Of a DNA stretch of 64,000 bases, positions 12,191-24,174 are shown one piece after another. The notes beneath the pieces were generated by a model. The model was not told where the DNA came from, made no database searches, and was given only the letters and a program-made list of their open reading frames with translations. Position numbers and translations under genes: made by a program. The stretch comes from Daldinia sp. FL1419 (taxonomy: Eukaryota; Ascomycota; Sordariomycetes; Xylariales; Hypoxylaceae), in NCBI GenBank assembly GCA_025201765.1, contig MU623374.1, positions 1-64,000 of the forward strand. The letters are read 5' to 3'. Within the stretch, counting starts at the first letter, position 1. Every line of letters begins with the position of its first letter.

Positions 12191-13230
12191 TGTGCTATGT
12201 AAGACTCTTTAAAAGAGGCCCAGATATGCTATGAATAATGTAGCTTAAAGTAGGTAGAAAGGAATTGCTCTATAGGTGGTCTGGGTTTACTAAAAGATCC
12301 GTCTTCCCCAGGATGACTTAGTTCAGGCACCCTTAAGCCCTCTTCGGGTTTACAGTATTTCACAACCCATTCTCCACGACGAGATTATCCATCAAGGTAA
12401 ACATTAGGTACGTATCCCGCTCTAATATCACCAAGGGTTCTTAATGTCAGGGCTTACTTAGTCATATCCCCAGAGACCTAAACCTAATTTAACGCTCAAG
12501 GGGGTGTAATCATTTACGTCTAGCATCAGCGGCGCAACCCCGACAACTCGGATGAGGAACTAGCAAATGACAATGCAGTGTCAACATTAAATCCGCTTGT
12601 TGGGATGAGTCTAGGCACTGTACCATATTCTACCCTGTCCTCGAGACCAATGGAGAACGAAGACGCCGAATGGCGTGGAATGTCGATGCCGTAGTCCTGG
12701 GCGTGGTCTACTTCAAACCACTAAAAAATTTCGATGTCACCCATCCTCGCCAACGCCGAGTCTGTATTAATACAATACTAAGGAATTTTCTGGTGCTCGA
12801 GCTCTCAAATGCTGTGGAGAACGTTTATTCAGGGGTATTATGAAATTTTTTTCCTGGGACAAGTCGACGACCATCCGGAGCAGTTAGTCCTAGCAAGGAT
12901 TCTGTTACCGACGTGTGACCTTTATCCTTCGTTGTACCTATCTACCTAGGTATGTATACTCGTAAAAATAGTCACGACTCGGGTTCGGCAAGCCGGGATC
13001 TTTGCGAGTGTTGTAAGTGCTAACGTTAGGTTAGGTATAAATGACACTTTCAGTTGGGTTGATTCTTTGGCAATAGTTAGTGACCTGTCAGAAATAAAAA
13101 GGCCTTTCTAATCCCAAGAGAAGCATGTCGCGCGTGACCATCTTTTAGTGTACCGGTAGCTGAAGACGAAGTAGATATTCGCCTAATTTGAAAAGGGGAT
13201 ATTGCTCGTGATATAGCTAATACGGGGTTG

Positions 13231-13471
13231 TCATTGCCGATAACACATATATACGGCCTCGGAACCATTTGAATCTCTAATGAGGATCGGGATACCGTTT
13301 CCCTGCAGCTGTATATGTGGAAAATCTTGGAATTGCGGATCGTAGTAACGCGCCAGGGGTAATGTGCAGTTTTCTGTCCCAACAAACTGAAAGCTGGCCG
13401 CCGTGGTCGTTGATGTAACGAATATCTCATTCACATGCTTGCCATTTTCTATGCTATCTATTAGATGTTAA
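13231..13471 (-). pseudogene. Unidentified relic or orphan exon
   Basis: An open frame of about 80 codons without an ATG, reading through HVNEIFVTSTTTAASFQFVG and ENCTLPLARYYDPQFQDFP to a TGA. Its composition is protein-like, and a possible acceptor (CTAATAG) lies at its 5' edge. I found no partner exons upstream and cannot name the family. Downstream the neighbouring frame continues open to 13077, so a frameshift is possible. Most likely a decayed gene fragment. Confidence 0.3.
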
Positions 13472-15407
13472 GCAAGGGGTGAAGCGCGTGTTTATTGACG
13501 CTAAATATATTTTTATTGTATGTTTTATAGCCGAGATTATGTTGGTTACCTCTGTAGCTAGTGGACAAAAGTGCAACTCAACGTTCCTTTTGATGTAGGT
13601 CGCCTTTACACGGCAATTTGGCTGCTGGAAATTGTTGCTCTCAATTAAGCAATCTGTCTCTTTTCTATCTCGCCCGGCACTAGTAACTACCTAGATAGGG
13701 GCTCCACGTGTACTATAGCTTCATATCGCATGCCTGAGAAGGATACCTAAACGGCGTAGGCCTAGATCAGCCATCGGCCATGTGCCCGAAGCTATAATAC
13801 CTGTGTAACCTATAGGAGGCGCGCTTAAGGCTTATTAATTGTAGAAGGAATCAGTAACGATCTAGCCGTCTCGATCTAAGTAATGTACAATAATGTACGA
13901 AAGAAAATGCACAAGGCAGCGGGACTTAAACTCCTGAGACGTCTCGCGTACGCATAATGGAGGCTCAGCCCTTTAGGTTCTTAGCACGGTTCGGTTGTAG
14001 ATGTAATCTTCTAGAAATCAAGAATTTAACTGGATAGGACAATATCAGGTCATCCAGTCATTCAAGTTTCCGACCATCCTTCAGAATTACTTACATAGGC
14101 CCTGTTGGCCGGTCTGGATTGGCAGTGCCCGAAAAAGAAAAAAAGGTTAACTTGAAAATGGATTCATCTATGTTTCGCGGGAGCGAGAATCCTTCCGAGT
14201 GACAGGTCCTTGTCTGCTCTTCGCGCCGTGACCCGTAAATTTCAAGGGCAACCGTCTATCTATTTTGACCAAACAGCGCCCACGAAACGTACAGTAGTCC
14301 GGGAACGTTGGTAGTCCTACTTTTGGCCCTCGGGTCGCTGTTGGGGCCCTACACGTATACATGGGAGATAATCAAGCCATCGAGACCATCGGACATCCAA
14401 ACATCAAGCATGCTATCATCTCATGCGGCTCTCTTCGGTAAGTCCAAGTTAGTGTACGATAGATAGCCATTTAGATTTGTCTGGTAAAAGAATCAATTGG
14501 GCGCCTAGAAAATGAGCAAGTCCATGTGTCCGAATGTAAAATGGGTTACGTTTATGACACCATTATTATCTTACTTGCAGAATCCCCCGGCACTTGCAGA
14601 TAGGCAGGTGTGTAGGATTAGATGGGTGAAGAAGGGAACAGCAAAAAAGAAAAGAAAAAAATAATTGATTGATTAATTGAAATGTCTTGAAAATAAGGCA
14701 ACCACGTCAATGTCAAGTGTCAGCTATCGGACGCCGCCTTGTTGGAGTAAGGTATCTTTTTATGTATATTCTTACACTTGATGTATATTATCTACTCCGG
14801 ATTGCTAGCTTAGTTCTATACTCGGATAAGTATACTGATATGTATGCGTACATTAGCGTATACAAAAGCACTTGCAGGCCATCATAGCCGGGTTGTCGCA
14901 GGGCATGCATACAACTACGAAAGTACCTACATTTACACAGTGTAAGGCCTTTTTGGTTGCCTTCTTTTTATGGATCCCACTTGCGGTCCTGTCTCATTCT
15001 AGTCTTTCATCAAAGTCTTTCTCAGATTGGGCCCCCAATGTGAACTCATTCGGTGAAGCACGTACCACATATTGTCCTCTGCGTTACTCTGAATTGTCCC
15101 CCGACAATTGTTTCTTTTGCACTAGGTTAGATCCGTTCAACTTGGGTTTACGGCAGCAAGCAACTACACTAGTTTTACCGACTTCTTTCCCAATTTGTTC
15201 CTAATCCGTCGTCATATTTCATATTTTTCAATTTTTCAATTTTTCATTTCCTTACATACGAAATATAATAATTTTTTACTTCCTTAAATGAATGTGGTAT
15301 TCATTCATGCCCTATACGTTACGTTAAGACTAACCGACGTTGAGACGTAAGACAACCGTAATTTAGGTACCCAAGGTAATACAAACATGGAGGCAAGGTC
15401 TTGTCCG

Positions 15408-15436
15408 TCGTCTACGTCTACGTCTACGTCTATGTC
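15408..15436 (+). repeat. (TCTACG)n microsatellite
   Basis: About four hexamer units, the last with a C-to-T change. Confidence 0.85.
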
Positions 15437-16270
15437 TTATCGCGGTTCCGATAGATAGCGGCTTCGTATAGCCTGCTATCGTCGATATACTTAGACACCT
15501 GCTCAGAAACAAGTCGCGGTGGTGATCATCAGCTGGCTACGTATGTCTCGCTTTACCAACACTTTTCATTGGTAACCCTGCTCGTGGTAGCCGCCGGCGC
15601 TTGCTTTCGCGACTTCAGCTTTCTTCTCTGTTGGTCCCGATATGGAAGGCCGCTACACAGGGCGTATGTAGAGCTTGACGGAAAGAGGGTGGGGGCTGAA
15701 TAGAACCAGCAGACACTGTTTTGAATTACGTGCTCGAGTCGAGTTTTGATAAAGTACCGTTACTTGGGCATTTCGACATTTCGAAGATTACCTACTTACA
15801 TGCGGCAAGGGTTCGATGATACTTGGATCCCGCCTCAATCAAACCCCAGATCAGACTCCTTGTCCTAATTTTTACATACTTTGGGTAAGTAATGCTACTA
15901 AAGTATCAGCTTAAGGTATCTATCTACACTACATAGTAGGTAGATGCAGATGGCGGTCAACCGATAACTGGTAACCATGGTTTATTATAATACCTAAATT
16001 CAAAGGACTCGGGAATGCGATCGTCCAAGTTCCCTCCGTACAACGCTATTTGTCCGTCTACCCTGACTGGTCTGGATCCGAACCAATCCAAACCGACCCC
16101 CCCTGCAGTCAGCTCATCTACGGGGAACACCGCAATGCTACAACAGTAGTCGGGCGAAACACGTACTAGTCCATGAACCAATGCGAGTGATTGACGGCTG
16201 CGAAGAAAAAAAAGCAAAGCAAAATTCTTCAACTGTGTTAACTGGACATCCACGGAACACCAAAGAAGCC

Positions 16271-16303
16271 AGTTCAGGTTCAGGTTCAGGTTCAGGTTCA
16301 GGT
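16271..16303 (+). repeat. (CAGGTT)n hexanucleotide repeat
   Basis: Five and a half tandem hexamer units. Both strands stay open through it, which creates false repetitive SGSGSG and PEPEPE peptides. Confidence 0.9.
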
Positions 16304-17521
16304 AATAGTAAATCTATTATGCAGACAGACACAACTGGATCGTATTGGACTGTACGGGTAAACCATCTACGGTTCTAGGTAGACATAATTCCGCCTTGGT
16401 TGTCCACCGCCCGCTGTGCCTCGGCGGATGCCTTATCGTATTCTCTCAAGCCTCCACAACCTTCTCCGCGTCTAACTCGAATCACGTTTTCGGGAAAGTT
16501 TATACACATAGCATTATATGTAGGTATTCGATCGACTTGTTAGAAAATGCGGCTCAACGAAGATTTCGTAATCGGCTATCAACCATTTCCTACGCGTCTA
16601 ACTCGGTCCACCTCGAATCAATATCACAAGCCCTCTATATAGAGAGGCACAATTGACGTTACGCGAGCCATTAGTTAAACCATGAATTAAGTCATGGGTC
16701 TCATTAGCCGATGGCCTCTCTGCGAACTCTACATATGTATCTGGGTATGTGGTGTAGGTATGTACTCCATACATATGGATGGTTCGCGGTCCAATTCCCT
16801 TGTACACCAGTATCTTTCCTTGTGTACCTATTCCCCTCCTCCCGTCCCTCAAACCCCGCGAGCTTTTCCAACGGCCCCAGACTAACAGGGTATGCATAGT
16901 ATGTTTCGCTGATGCATACGGTGCTACGTACATAAGTCCTGCTACAATGTAGGCGCTGCAGGGGTCATGCCAAGCAGACCGCAGTGACCCTTCAGCCACC
17001 ACCCTCCCCCCTGTCAGACTGTCAGATACATATATTATATAGTACGTATCTTCGTCCGTTGCGGCTCCGCGTGGGTCGTCCCTTCAGATTTTGAGGGCAG
17101 TAGGATGCCTAAGGGGATCCAAGACATGTGCAACCCAGAGCACCCGGCAACATATTAGTAGCAAGGTTGGATCATCCAAAATGGCATATCTTGTTTCTTC
17201 GGAAGCAAGTTGCTTCACACTTTCCACTTCGCCCCATCGTTGCCTACAGAATAGGTTTCGCAACATATGGCACATCAAGTTTTCTATCATAAGTCTAGCT
17301 TTGTTCCCCGCGGTTTCGTACTACAAGTTTGCCTCGCGGCCGCCTCTATCTTCTAATATTAAATCGCTTCCCCTTCATGGTCACTACCCGTAAGACCCTC
17401 CCATCTGAAGAAAAGGTCTAGGCTAAGACCAACGCCGCTGAACTAGACCTCCAACTTGTCCCACTGCCCATCTCCAACAAACTTTAACGGAAGCTTGTGG
17501 TGTATTCACAACTGTGGAAAG

Positions 17522-19264
17522 ATGGATTATCAAACTTTTACATACTCAGACAACGTGCCGCTTTCAGTCTATATGGATAGCCCACCTATGGACGGCATGA
17601 TCGACCCGGTCCTTAAGCCCGCTACTTCCCAATGGCCTCCTCCACAAATCCACCGTTACTTAGCGGAACCCACTAAACCTACGGCCTTCAACTACGAAGG
17701 AGTTGACCCATTATTCCAGGAAGCCATAGTACGAAGAGATGGCAGTATAGGCACACTCCCATGTGGCCTACCAGAACGCCGAGACTCGCCGTCGTTCTCT
17801 TCTCACGCGTCTTCAACGAGCAGTAGTATGTTGAGCCCACCCAGAGACAGCGATTATTACCAACCACACTCGCCACCAACGCCCGCCGACGCGTCGATCA
17901 TGTCTCCCTTCATCAACCAATTTGAAAGCCCCGGTGCTCGGGCTCATCTATGCCAGTACACGGGCCTCGCCGACGACTGTGTCAAGTTAATCGACATTAA
18001 CCACTACCAGGAACCCGAGAACTATTTTGACGACAACTCAGGGTCCGAGTTTCCTTCGAGAGGTTTTAGTATGTCGACCGACGACAGTGGTGCCTGCATG
18101 GACATGAGTGGCGCGCAGGAGCCAATCAACGCCCCTCGATTTATGAGCCCCGAGGAATCCGTGTCGGGCGTAAAAGAAGAGATTTGCATCACCGAGTCTG
18201 CTTCGTCTTACACTCAATACGATTCCGATGACGAGACAGGGTCTGCTGACGAAGCCGGGACCCCTATTGTGAAGCACGAAGATGGAGACGACGACGAGTA
18301 CAAACCTAACCAGAAACCAAAGAAGATAAAGATTGGCTCCAACCGGCCCACCAGGAACCGCAAGCGACAGGTCAGCCCAGGACCTACACCAGAAACAAAA
18401 CGACCCAAGATCAACCCTAGTGACTCTAGCACAATAGGCAGACCGGTTGTTAAGCCCGTCATTCAAGGGGCAAAAGGCAGCTTTTCCTGTACTGAATGCA
18501 CAAAGAGGGTCTTCTTCAAAGACGAGAGCGGCCTGCAAAATCACATTAAGAAACAACACACTCGACCGTTTGTATGTGTCTTCGGCTTTGCGGGTTGTAA
18601 TTCGACCTTCGCAAGCAAGAATGAGTGGAAGCGTCATTGTTCTTCGCAGCACCTCGTCCTAAACTATTGGATTTGTCAACAGGACCAATGTTCCAAGCAT
18701 TCGAGCAAAGCAACGGCGTCTGTCCGCAACCGCCTCAGTGCCCCCCCTTCTCACGGCAGCTGCGCGTCAGCACTACCTCGTGGGACGATCTTCAATCGCA
18801 AGGACCTTTACACCCAACACCTGCGACGTATGCATATCCCAGCATGTCTTAAGAAGCATGTCAAACAAAGGAAGCCTTCTCCTGAATGGGAAATGCGCGA
18901 GCGCGCGCATCAAGAAGAGGCGAAGCGAACGCGCTGTAATCTTCCAACTCATATGCGATGTCCAGCTTTGAATTGCAATGCCCGCTTCGATGGTACAAAC
19001 GCTTGGGACGACCGGATGGAGCACGTTGCGAAGCATCTCGAGAAAGCGGTCACTGGTTCTGAATCTCCCATCTACTTTGGCGGAGAAAATGATGACACTC
19101 TCATCGACTGGGCTACCCGCGCCGAGGTTGCGATTATCAGGAGGGACGCAAAAGGAAAATGGTCACTACAGAACCCCTTAAAGTCTGGTGGTAGCCCAAC
19201 AGCTGAGGCGGCCGCAGACCACGATGGGGATGAGGATGCCGAGGGCGAGGAGATTGATGAGTGA
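17522..19264 (+). CDS. C2H2 zinc-finger transcription factor (580 aa)
   Basis: An intronless gene; ATG 17522 is the first in-frame ATG. The N-terminal ~310 residues are Ser/Pro/Asp-rich and probably disordered, ending in a basic nuclear-localisation-like stretch (RNRKRQ...KRPK, ~280-300). Zinc fingers follow: FSCTECTKR...H-x4-H (~320-345), FVCVFGFAGC...SKNEWKRH (~350-377), YWICQQDQC...FNRKDLYTQH (~381-438, with a long insert) and a fungal-type MRCPALNCNARFDG...H-x3-H (~478-508). The tail is acidic. This is the layout of conserved Pezizomycotina C2H2 regulators. The finger pair SKNEWKRH/YWIC matches SKNDWKRH/HWIC in the protein at 8.4-11.1 kb, so the two belong to the same subfamily. Nuclear, DNA-binding; targets unknown. 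Confidence 0.92.
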   Translation: MDYQTFTYSDNVPLSVYMDSPPMDGMIDPVLKPATSQWPPPQIHRYLAEPTKPTAFNYEGVDPLFQEAIVRRDGSIGTLPCGLPERRDSPSFSSHASSTSSSMLSPPRDSDYYQPHSPPTPADASIMSPFINQFESPGARAHLCQYTGLADDCVKLIDINHYQEPENYFDDNSGSEFPSRGFSMSTDDSGACMDMSGAQEPINAPRFMSPEESVSGVKEEICITESASSYTQYDSDDETGSADEAGTPIVKHEDGDDDEYKPNQKPKKIKIGSNRPTRNRKRQVSPGPTPETKRPKINPSDSSTIGRPVVKPVIQGAKGSFSCTECTKRVFFKDESGLQNHIKKQHTRPFVCVFGFAGCNSTFASKNEWKRHCSSQHLVLNYWICQQDQCSKHSSKATASVRNRLSAPPSHGSCASALPRGTIFNRKDLYTQHLRRMHIPACLKKHVKQRKPSPEWEMRERAHQEEAKRTRCNLPTHMRCPALNCNARFDGTNAWDDRMEHVAKHLEKAVTGSESPIYFGGENDDTLIDWATRAEVAIIRRDAKGKWSLQNPLKSGGSPTAEAAADHDGDEDAEGEEIDE

Positions 19265-21289
19265 TAGGTCCATTAAGACTTATTTATCTTATTACTATTT
19301 TTATTTTTCACCTACCTGTCTATGGGAGGGTGCCCGGGGTTAGTGAGGAAGTACATATCCTAATAGGTATCTCACCGTCAAGTATTCTGATGGTAGGATG
19401 GTTTGGGCACTCTAGGGATTTATAATGGACGGTGGTAAATAGGTACCTATTCAATCTACAGGAAAGGGTTTGGGAATCTATAGAGTCGCTAGGTCCAGGG
19501 ACATGTACAACAGGTATCTACGATGTTATGATAAGGTAACTATCTTGGCTATCGAAATTGAAGGCATGCACGGATAGTAGCGCAAGCCCTACGGAAGCCG
19601 TCTGGTCGTATAAAATTTCTGTACAAGAATCTATAGCTGCATAGAGATTATGCTAAAGAGAATAACGAATTCTAAATGATGTAACGAGAAAAGCACTTAG
19701 GGACTAGTGAAAACGGCCAAGACATATTAGAGACACGTCTCACGATTACCACCGGGGAGTCAGCCGGGATTCCGGGTCGGCATTAGGTGGTGGAATGTAA
19801 GACAGCATGCGTCTTACTTAGGCAGGCGCACAAGGCGTTATCTCGATCACGAAATCTTTTGGCCGGTTGAAGAAGAATTGGACGATCTGACCAAGAACTA
19901 AGTGGCAGAGTGGGTATGTCGCAGAGTATGCCGCAGAGGGAGCGGGCGGTTAAAGCGCTCGGGGCCGAAGATCTACGCCGCATAAAAGCCTTTAGCTAAG
20001 AGGTGGCGTCCATAAATGTTCAGATCGTTCATATCGTCCAGATCGTTCATGTCCTAGATGGTATCTTGGACGTATGGGGAGGGCTTACATCCCCATGGAG
20101 TAGGATGCCGGCTTACTTCTTGTGTTTTTTTTCCCTCCCTTCATTCACCTGTGCTATGGAGGCGGGTAGGTTTGATCGATGGTAGATGGGGGCGATTTGC
20201 TTGCCTAAGGCAACGCCAACTGAGCCTCGAGGGTGCATTTGGAGAATACTTAACATGCCCTACATATCTAAAGTAGGGATGTTAACGTTGGAAAGGTTGA
20301 AGGATTGAAAAGTCGAAAATGGATTAACTGACTTGCTAATTGACTGGTTTAGGTGACATGCATGATTGTAGGCGGCTTTCGTAAGGTAGCGTAGCGCTGG
20401 TAATAGCGCTGGAATAAGTTAAAATAGGTACCTACCTAACCTAGGTAAGTACACTTGCGGTAGGAGGTACAATACAACACCTAACATAACACACTTACAC
20501 GTAAAATGCCCTAGTTAGGTACCTAGTTAGGTATATAAAAAGTTATTGGTTGTTGGAGTGTAAGCGTTACTTTATACCTCGTGTCGCATTCGAGATAACA
20601 GGTACATATACTAGGTAATCTTGGTAGATATTTCCATCTTATAAACCTAACGCCAATCACTGCAAGATTATATAGATTCCCGCGAATAGCGCTCAAGTTT
20701 TCCAAATACCTTTTTTTTTCTTCCCTTTGATATGCTAAACAGCCCCCAAATATCTCCACTACGGCTTGCGTGGGATTGAACAAGTACAAACCCTCGTAAC
20801 CCAAAGACAGTTGTTTCCCGTTCGCCATGGCGCTAGCAACGTGTACCGAACATTTCGACTTTCATGCTGGAACCCTTCCATGGAAGTTTTGGAGTCGCAT
20901 ACGATAGTTACTTTGTACATAGTAAAAGACATCCCAAGTCCCAAGTGGACATCCCATAGTGTAATTACACGTCCACGGGTCCATATGTCATGTACAGTAG
21001 TTATACAGTATCTAACATACAGTAATCATACATAATAATCACGTTGGATTGCGTTGTACAGAGAACTTTCAGCCGCACCTTTTCGGCATTCCTTTCTTCT
21101 GTGGCACACAGCAAAAAGGCACTGCGTCTTCGGCCCTATTCCCGATTTCTATAATTAATTATTCTCTGTTACTACGGACTGATGTTACAAAGGAAACTTG
21201 ACGATCAGCACCTCAACGGACTCGTTACCACTTGAAAAACGTTCCCGCAGAGACCCCCCCCGGAATATTACCCCCGTCAGCTTCCGGTT
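19265..21289. other. Intergenic region, 2 kb
   Basis: No supportable gene. TACCTACCTAACCTAGGTA-type words lie near 20430-20450 and 20515-20535. The final ~250 bp is the likely promoter and leader of the ubiquitin-like-domain gene. Confidence 0.5.
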
Positions 21290-22996
21290 ATGGATTATCC
21301 TACACAGGACTTAGTCGATGACGACTTGGAGTCGCTGCGCGGAGACCACATTCCTATTTCGCTGCTTACTTCTTCACATCGTGGCGGTTCGTCGAGGAAG
21401 AGTATATATTCCGATAGCTCATTTAACCAAGGCGCCGAGGATGATGATGATGATGTTTTCGGCGGGTCGAGAGCTGTCGGCGTGCATCATGTGAGCGCTG
21501 GTTCCAGGGAAGAGATTTCGCGACAGAGGATAGACTCATCATGTACGATCGGATACGATGATTATATGGACGTTGACGGCGGGTACTCTCGCCAGTCTAT
21601 GCTTGGCCATCGTGAAGACAAGGGCAAGGGCAAGGGCAAAGCTCCTGTAAGGGTCCATAGGGATTTTGTTGACAGAAGACATCCTCCTCAGAATGCAGAG
21701 ATACCTAATCCAAACCCGCATTCCTACACACAGCCCACAAATCCCGAAAGTCGAAATGAGAATCTGGACTCGCGCGCATCTTCTTCTTCTGCTGCTGCTT
21801 CTCGCGTAAACTCTGCGTATGACGGACGCCTTAATGAACCCTTTTCCGAATATGGTGTCAAACTAAAGACCCAGCTGCTGTCCCCCAAACCTAGTCTTGA
21901 GGCATTAAGCGTAGAATCCGACTGTGAAAGCTTTAGGACCGCATCGCCTAAGCTCCATTTAGAGGATGATGACGAGGAACGGCACCGGAGGCACGAGGGG
22001 GAGCCAGAACGCGAACCGGGGCCGCAGCTGCAGCCGCTACCGGCCGACCAGGAACCCGTTGCAAGTGGGCCACACCGGGACACTAGCCAGGAAGCCGAGT
22101 CGTCGAGTTTTCGGCCGCTACAGTACGGAGACGCCGGCTGGGAGAAATCCGCGGATCGGCCGCCGAAGAAGTTGCCTATTCGATTCAAGGATGCCGTGGG
22201 CCGTAAATTTATCTTTCCTTGGGAAAAGGCTAAGACTTGGGCTGTGAGTAACAATTTCACTCCTTTTCATCAGCTTGCCTCCATTTTAGTCGATTTATGA
22301 GAATAATGGGTCTCGACGCGAAGAGGCTTATATGAAGGTGTTATAAACAACGGCGTATGACAAAAGCAGAGATATCATATTATCTAAAGATTCCTCGGGA
22401 GCATATCTTGACTACCTTTCGTATAACTAACATTATCCCAGGGCATGGAACGTCTAATTCGAAACTGCTTCGCCTATGTCGATGTGATCGGGCCTCACGT
22501 CATCAAAGGACACTACGATCTCTTCACCTTCCATCTCCCCTTTTCGTCAGAGACCAACCTCGATATGGGATCTCAATCAACTTCGGACCCCGTCGCCACG
22601 CAGCACCCATCCTCGTCGGAACCTCATATCGGCAGTACATCCAACCAGCCTCCGGTCCCACACGCTCCCACCCCACCCCCAGCCCCAGCCCTCATGCCTG
22701 TGGAGCAATCCGCCGTCACCATCCTCCCCGAGCTCTGGGAGGATCTAGTCGAGCCGGGTATGTTTATCCTGATGCAAATGTGGCCAATGGCTCCTATTGC
22801 ACCACCCCCTCCCCCAATGCAGCACCCGCCCGGCCCTCACCATCTCTCGGGTTTCGTGGGCGGGAGAGGCCGAGGCAGGGGTGGCGGTGGTGGAAGGGGC
22901 ATGGGTCCGCATCTGGGACCACCGCCTGGGTGGATGGTGGTGGAAAGGGCGCCGAAGCCGAGGGGTAAGACGAGGAAGAGGAGGGATGGCCCTTAA
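21290..22996 (+). CDS. Ubiquitin-like-domain protein (ULD_2 type) with RGG-like tail
   Basis: Two exons: 21290-22243 and 22442-22996 (502 aa); donor GTGAGT, acceptor CCCAG. The N-terminal 290 residues are disordered, with acidic and Ser-rich blocks and a GKGKGKAP stretch. A fungal ubiquitin-like domain starts at PIRFKDAVGRKFIFPWEKAK (~300) and continues across the splice junction with GMERLIRNCFAYVDVIGPHV and KGHYDL. It finishes with ILPELWEDLVEPGMFILMQM near residue 430. A Pro/Ser-rich insert of about 75 residues splits the domain in the middle. The C-terminus is Gly/Arg-rich (GGRGRGRGGGGGRGMG) then basic. Family members are abundant in filamentous ascomycetes; their functions are mostly unknown. 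Domain call firm, role unknown. Confidence 0.86.
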
Positions 22997-23665
22997 GATT
23001 ATTCATTCGTTCATTTCACTTTACCTATACGCTATACGAGTTGTTTTACGGGTAGAAAGGTGTATGGTTATGGGAGTGGGTTAAAGTGAGTCAAGCTAAG
23101 AAGGCAGTTCATTTTCTTCCTTAACGGTTACTACGCGGGGAAGGGGATGATCGACCGTCAATCTGTATTGTGTTCGTTTGTGAGGGAATTCTCTAAGTCG
23201 GTTAGGTATCGTGATACATGCTATCTACCATGTACATAGTCCGCATACATATAAAAAAAAGTGGAACGGAATGGGAGCGTAAGCATGAGTTTTTCAAAGA
23301 AAAAAAGAGGACGATCATTTTGGGTTTCCCCGGCGAGGTTCACGAGGTTATATGACGACACGTGGGTAATACGTGCGTATCCATCCGTATATGGAAGAGG
23401 ATATCCAACGGGTATGTACGTAAAATAGGACCTCGGCCCTGGGCGGTTGGCGATAGGTATGTATGTATTGTACCTACAGCGTACGCTAGTACCTATCTTG
23501 CGTGTTTTACATAGGTAACTACCAGAAATACATACAGAAAACAGATGCACTAACTTAAAAAAAGGCCTAGAAAGCGGACCCAGCAGGGCTTAGCTTCCAT
23601 GCAACGGTAACGCTATTGGTGTACAGATACGTCAAAAGGGCAAGGGGTGCTATGGTCGAGCTCAG

Positions 23666-23735
23666 CCATGTTACGACTTTCCATGCTACGACTTTCCATG
23701 CTTCCCGAGCTTGCTGCTCCCATGATACGACTTTG
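23666..23735 (+). repeat. Imperfect 15-bp tandem repeat
   Basis: Units of the form CCATGNTACGACTTT occur twice in tandem, then once more after a short gap. Confidence 0.75.
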
Positions 23736-24026
23736 ACGTTGGATTAAAATAGCTGATCGTGGAGCTTGCTTTCTTTATCGAATTCATCTTTTTTATTTTA
23801 TTTTATATTTTATATTTTTTATATACTTTACATACATTTCACTCTTCTTAAAGCTATTTCCCAGTCTTACTTTACAAGCTATAGCATATCGATTACTCGC
23901 CATCACAAGCAATTAGCGTACGTGCACCCCCATCGTTACAGCGCCCCTCACCCCGTAAATGCACCATCCCGTCCTTACGTCACACCTTTACAAGCTTCAG
24001 GAACAAGCCCAACTTACCTGCCTGCA

Positions 24027-24074
24027 CATTTTACCACATTTTACATTTTACCACATTTTACATTTTACCACATT
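24027..24074 (+). repeat. 17-bp tandem repeat, 2.8 copies
   Basis: The unit CATTTTACCACATTTTA is repeated exactly, upstream of the Kelch gene. Confidence 0.85.
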
Positions 24075-24174
24075 GAACTAACATCTCAACTCTATCTATT
24101 ACCATACTAACTTAATCCAACATAGAGTTCTATACCCGCATCCTCATCTCGTCTTTAGCCTTCAGGTCACCACA

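Larger units (their letters stand above)
11127..17521. other. 6.4-kb gene-poor region with repeats and one relic exon
   Basis: There is no gene I can support. It contains a relic or lone exon near 13231-13471 (-), an interrupted palindrome at 12163-12190, a TCTACG tract at 15408-15436 and a CAGGTT tract at 16271-16303. Other ORFs (14872-15204, 15957-16253, 16598-17002) are in conflicting frames with no motifs. The last few hundred bp before 17522 should be the leader and promoter of the second C2H2 gene. Confidence 0.5.
22997..24174. other. Intergenic region with short tandem repeats
   Basis: About 1.2 kb separates two co-directional genes. A CCATGNTACGACTTT repeat at 23666-23735 and a 17-bp CATTTTACCACATTTTA repeat at 24027-24074 are present. 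The latter lies about 100 bp before the Kelch ATG and probably in its leader. No gene seen. Confidence 0.55.

Noticed and set aside
14872..15204. Plus-strand ORF of 110 codons with a hydrophobic N-terminal part
   Set aside because: No clean signal-peptide or family pattern; the hydrophobic stretch comes from T-rich DNA.
16598..17002. Minus-strand ORF of 134 codons and two plus-strand ORFs in the same place
   Set aside because: Three frames are open at once with no motif; the apparent coding potential is not frame-specific.
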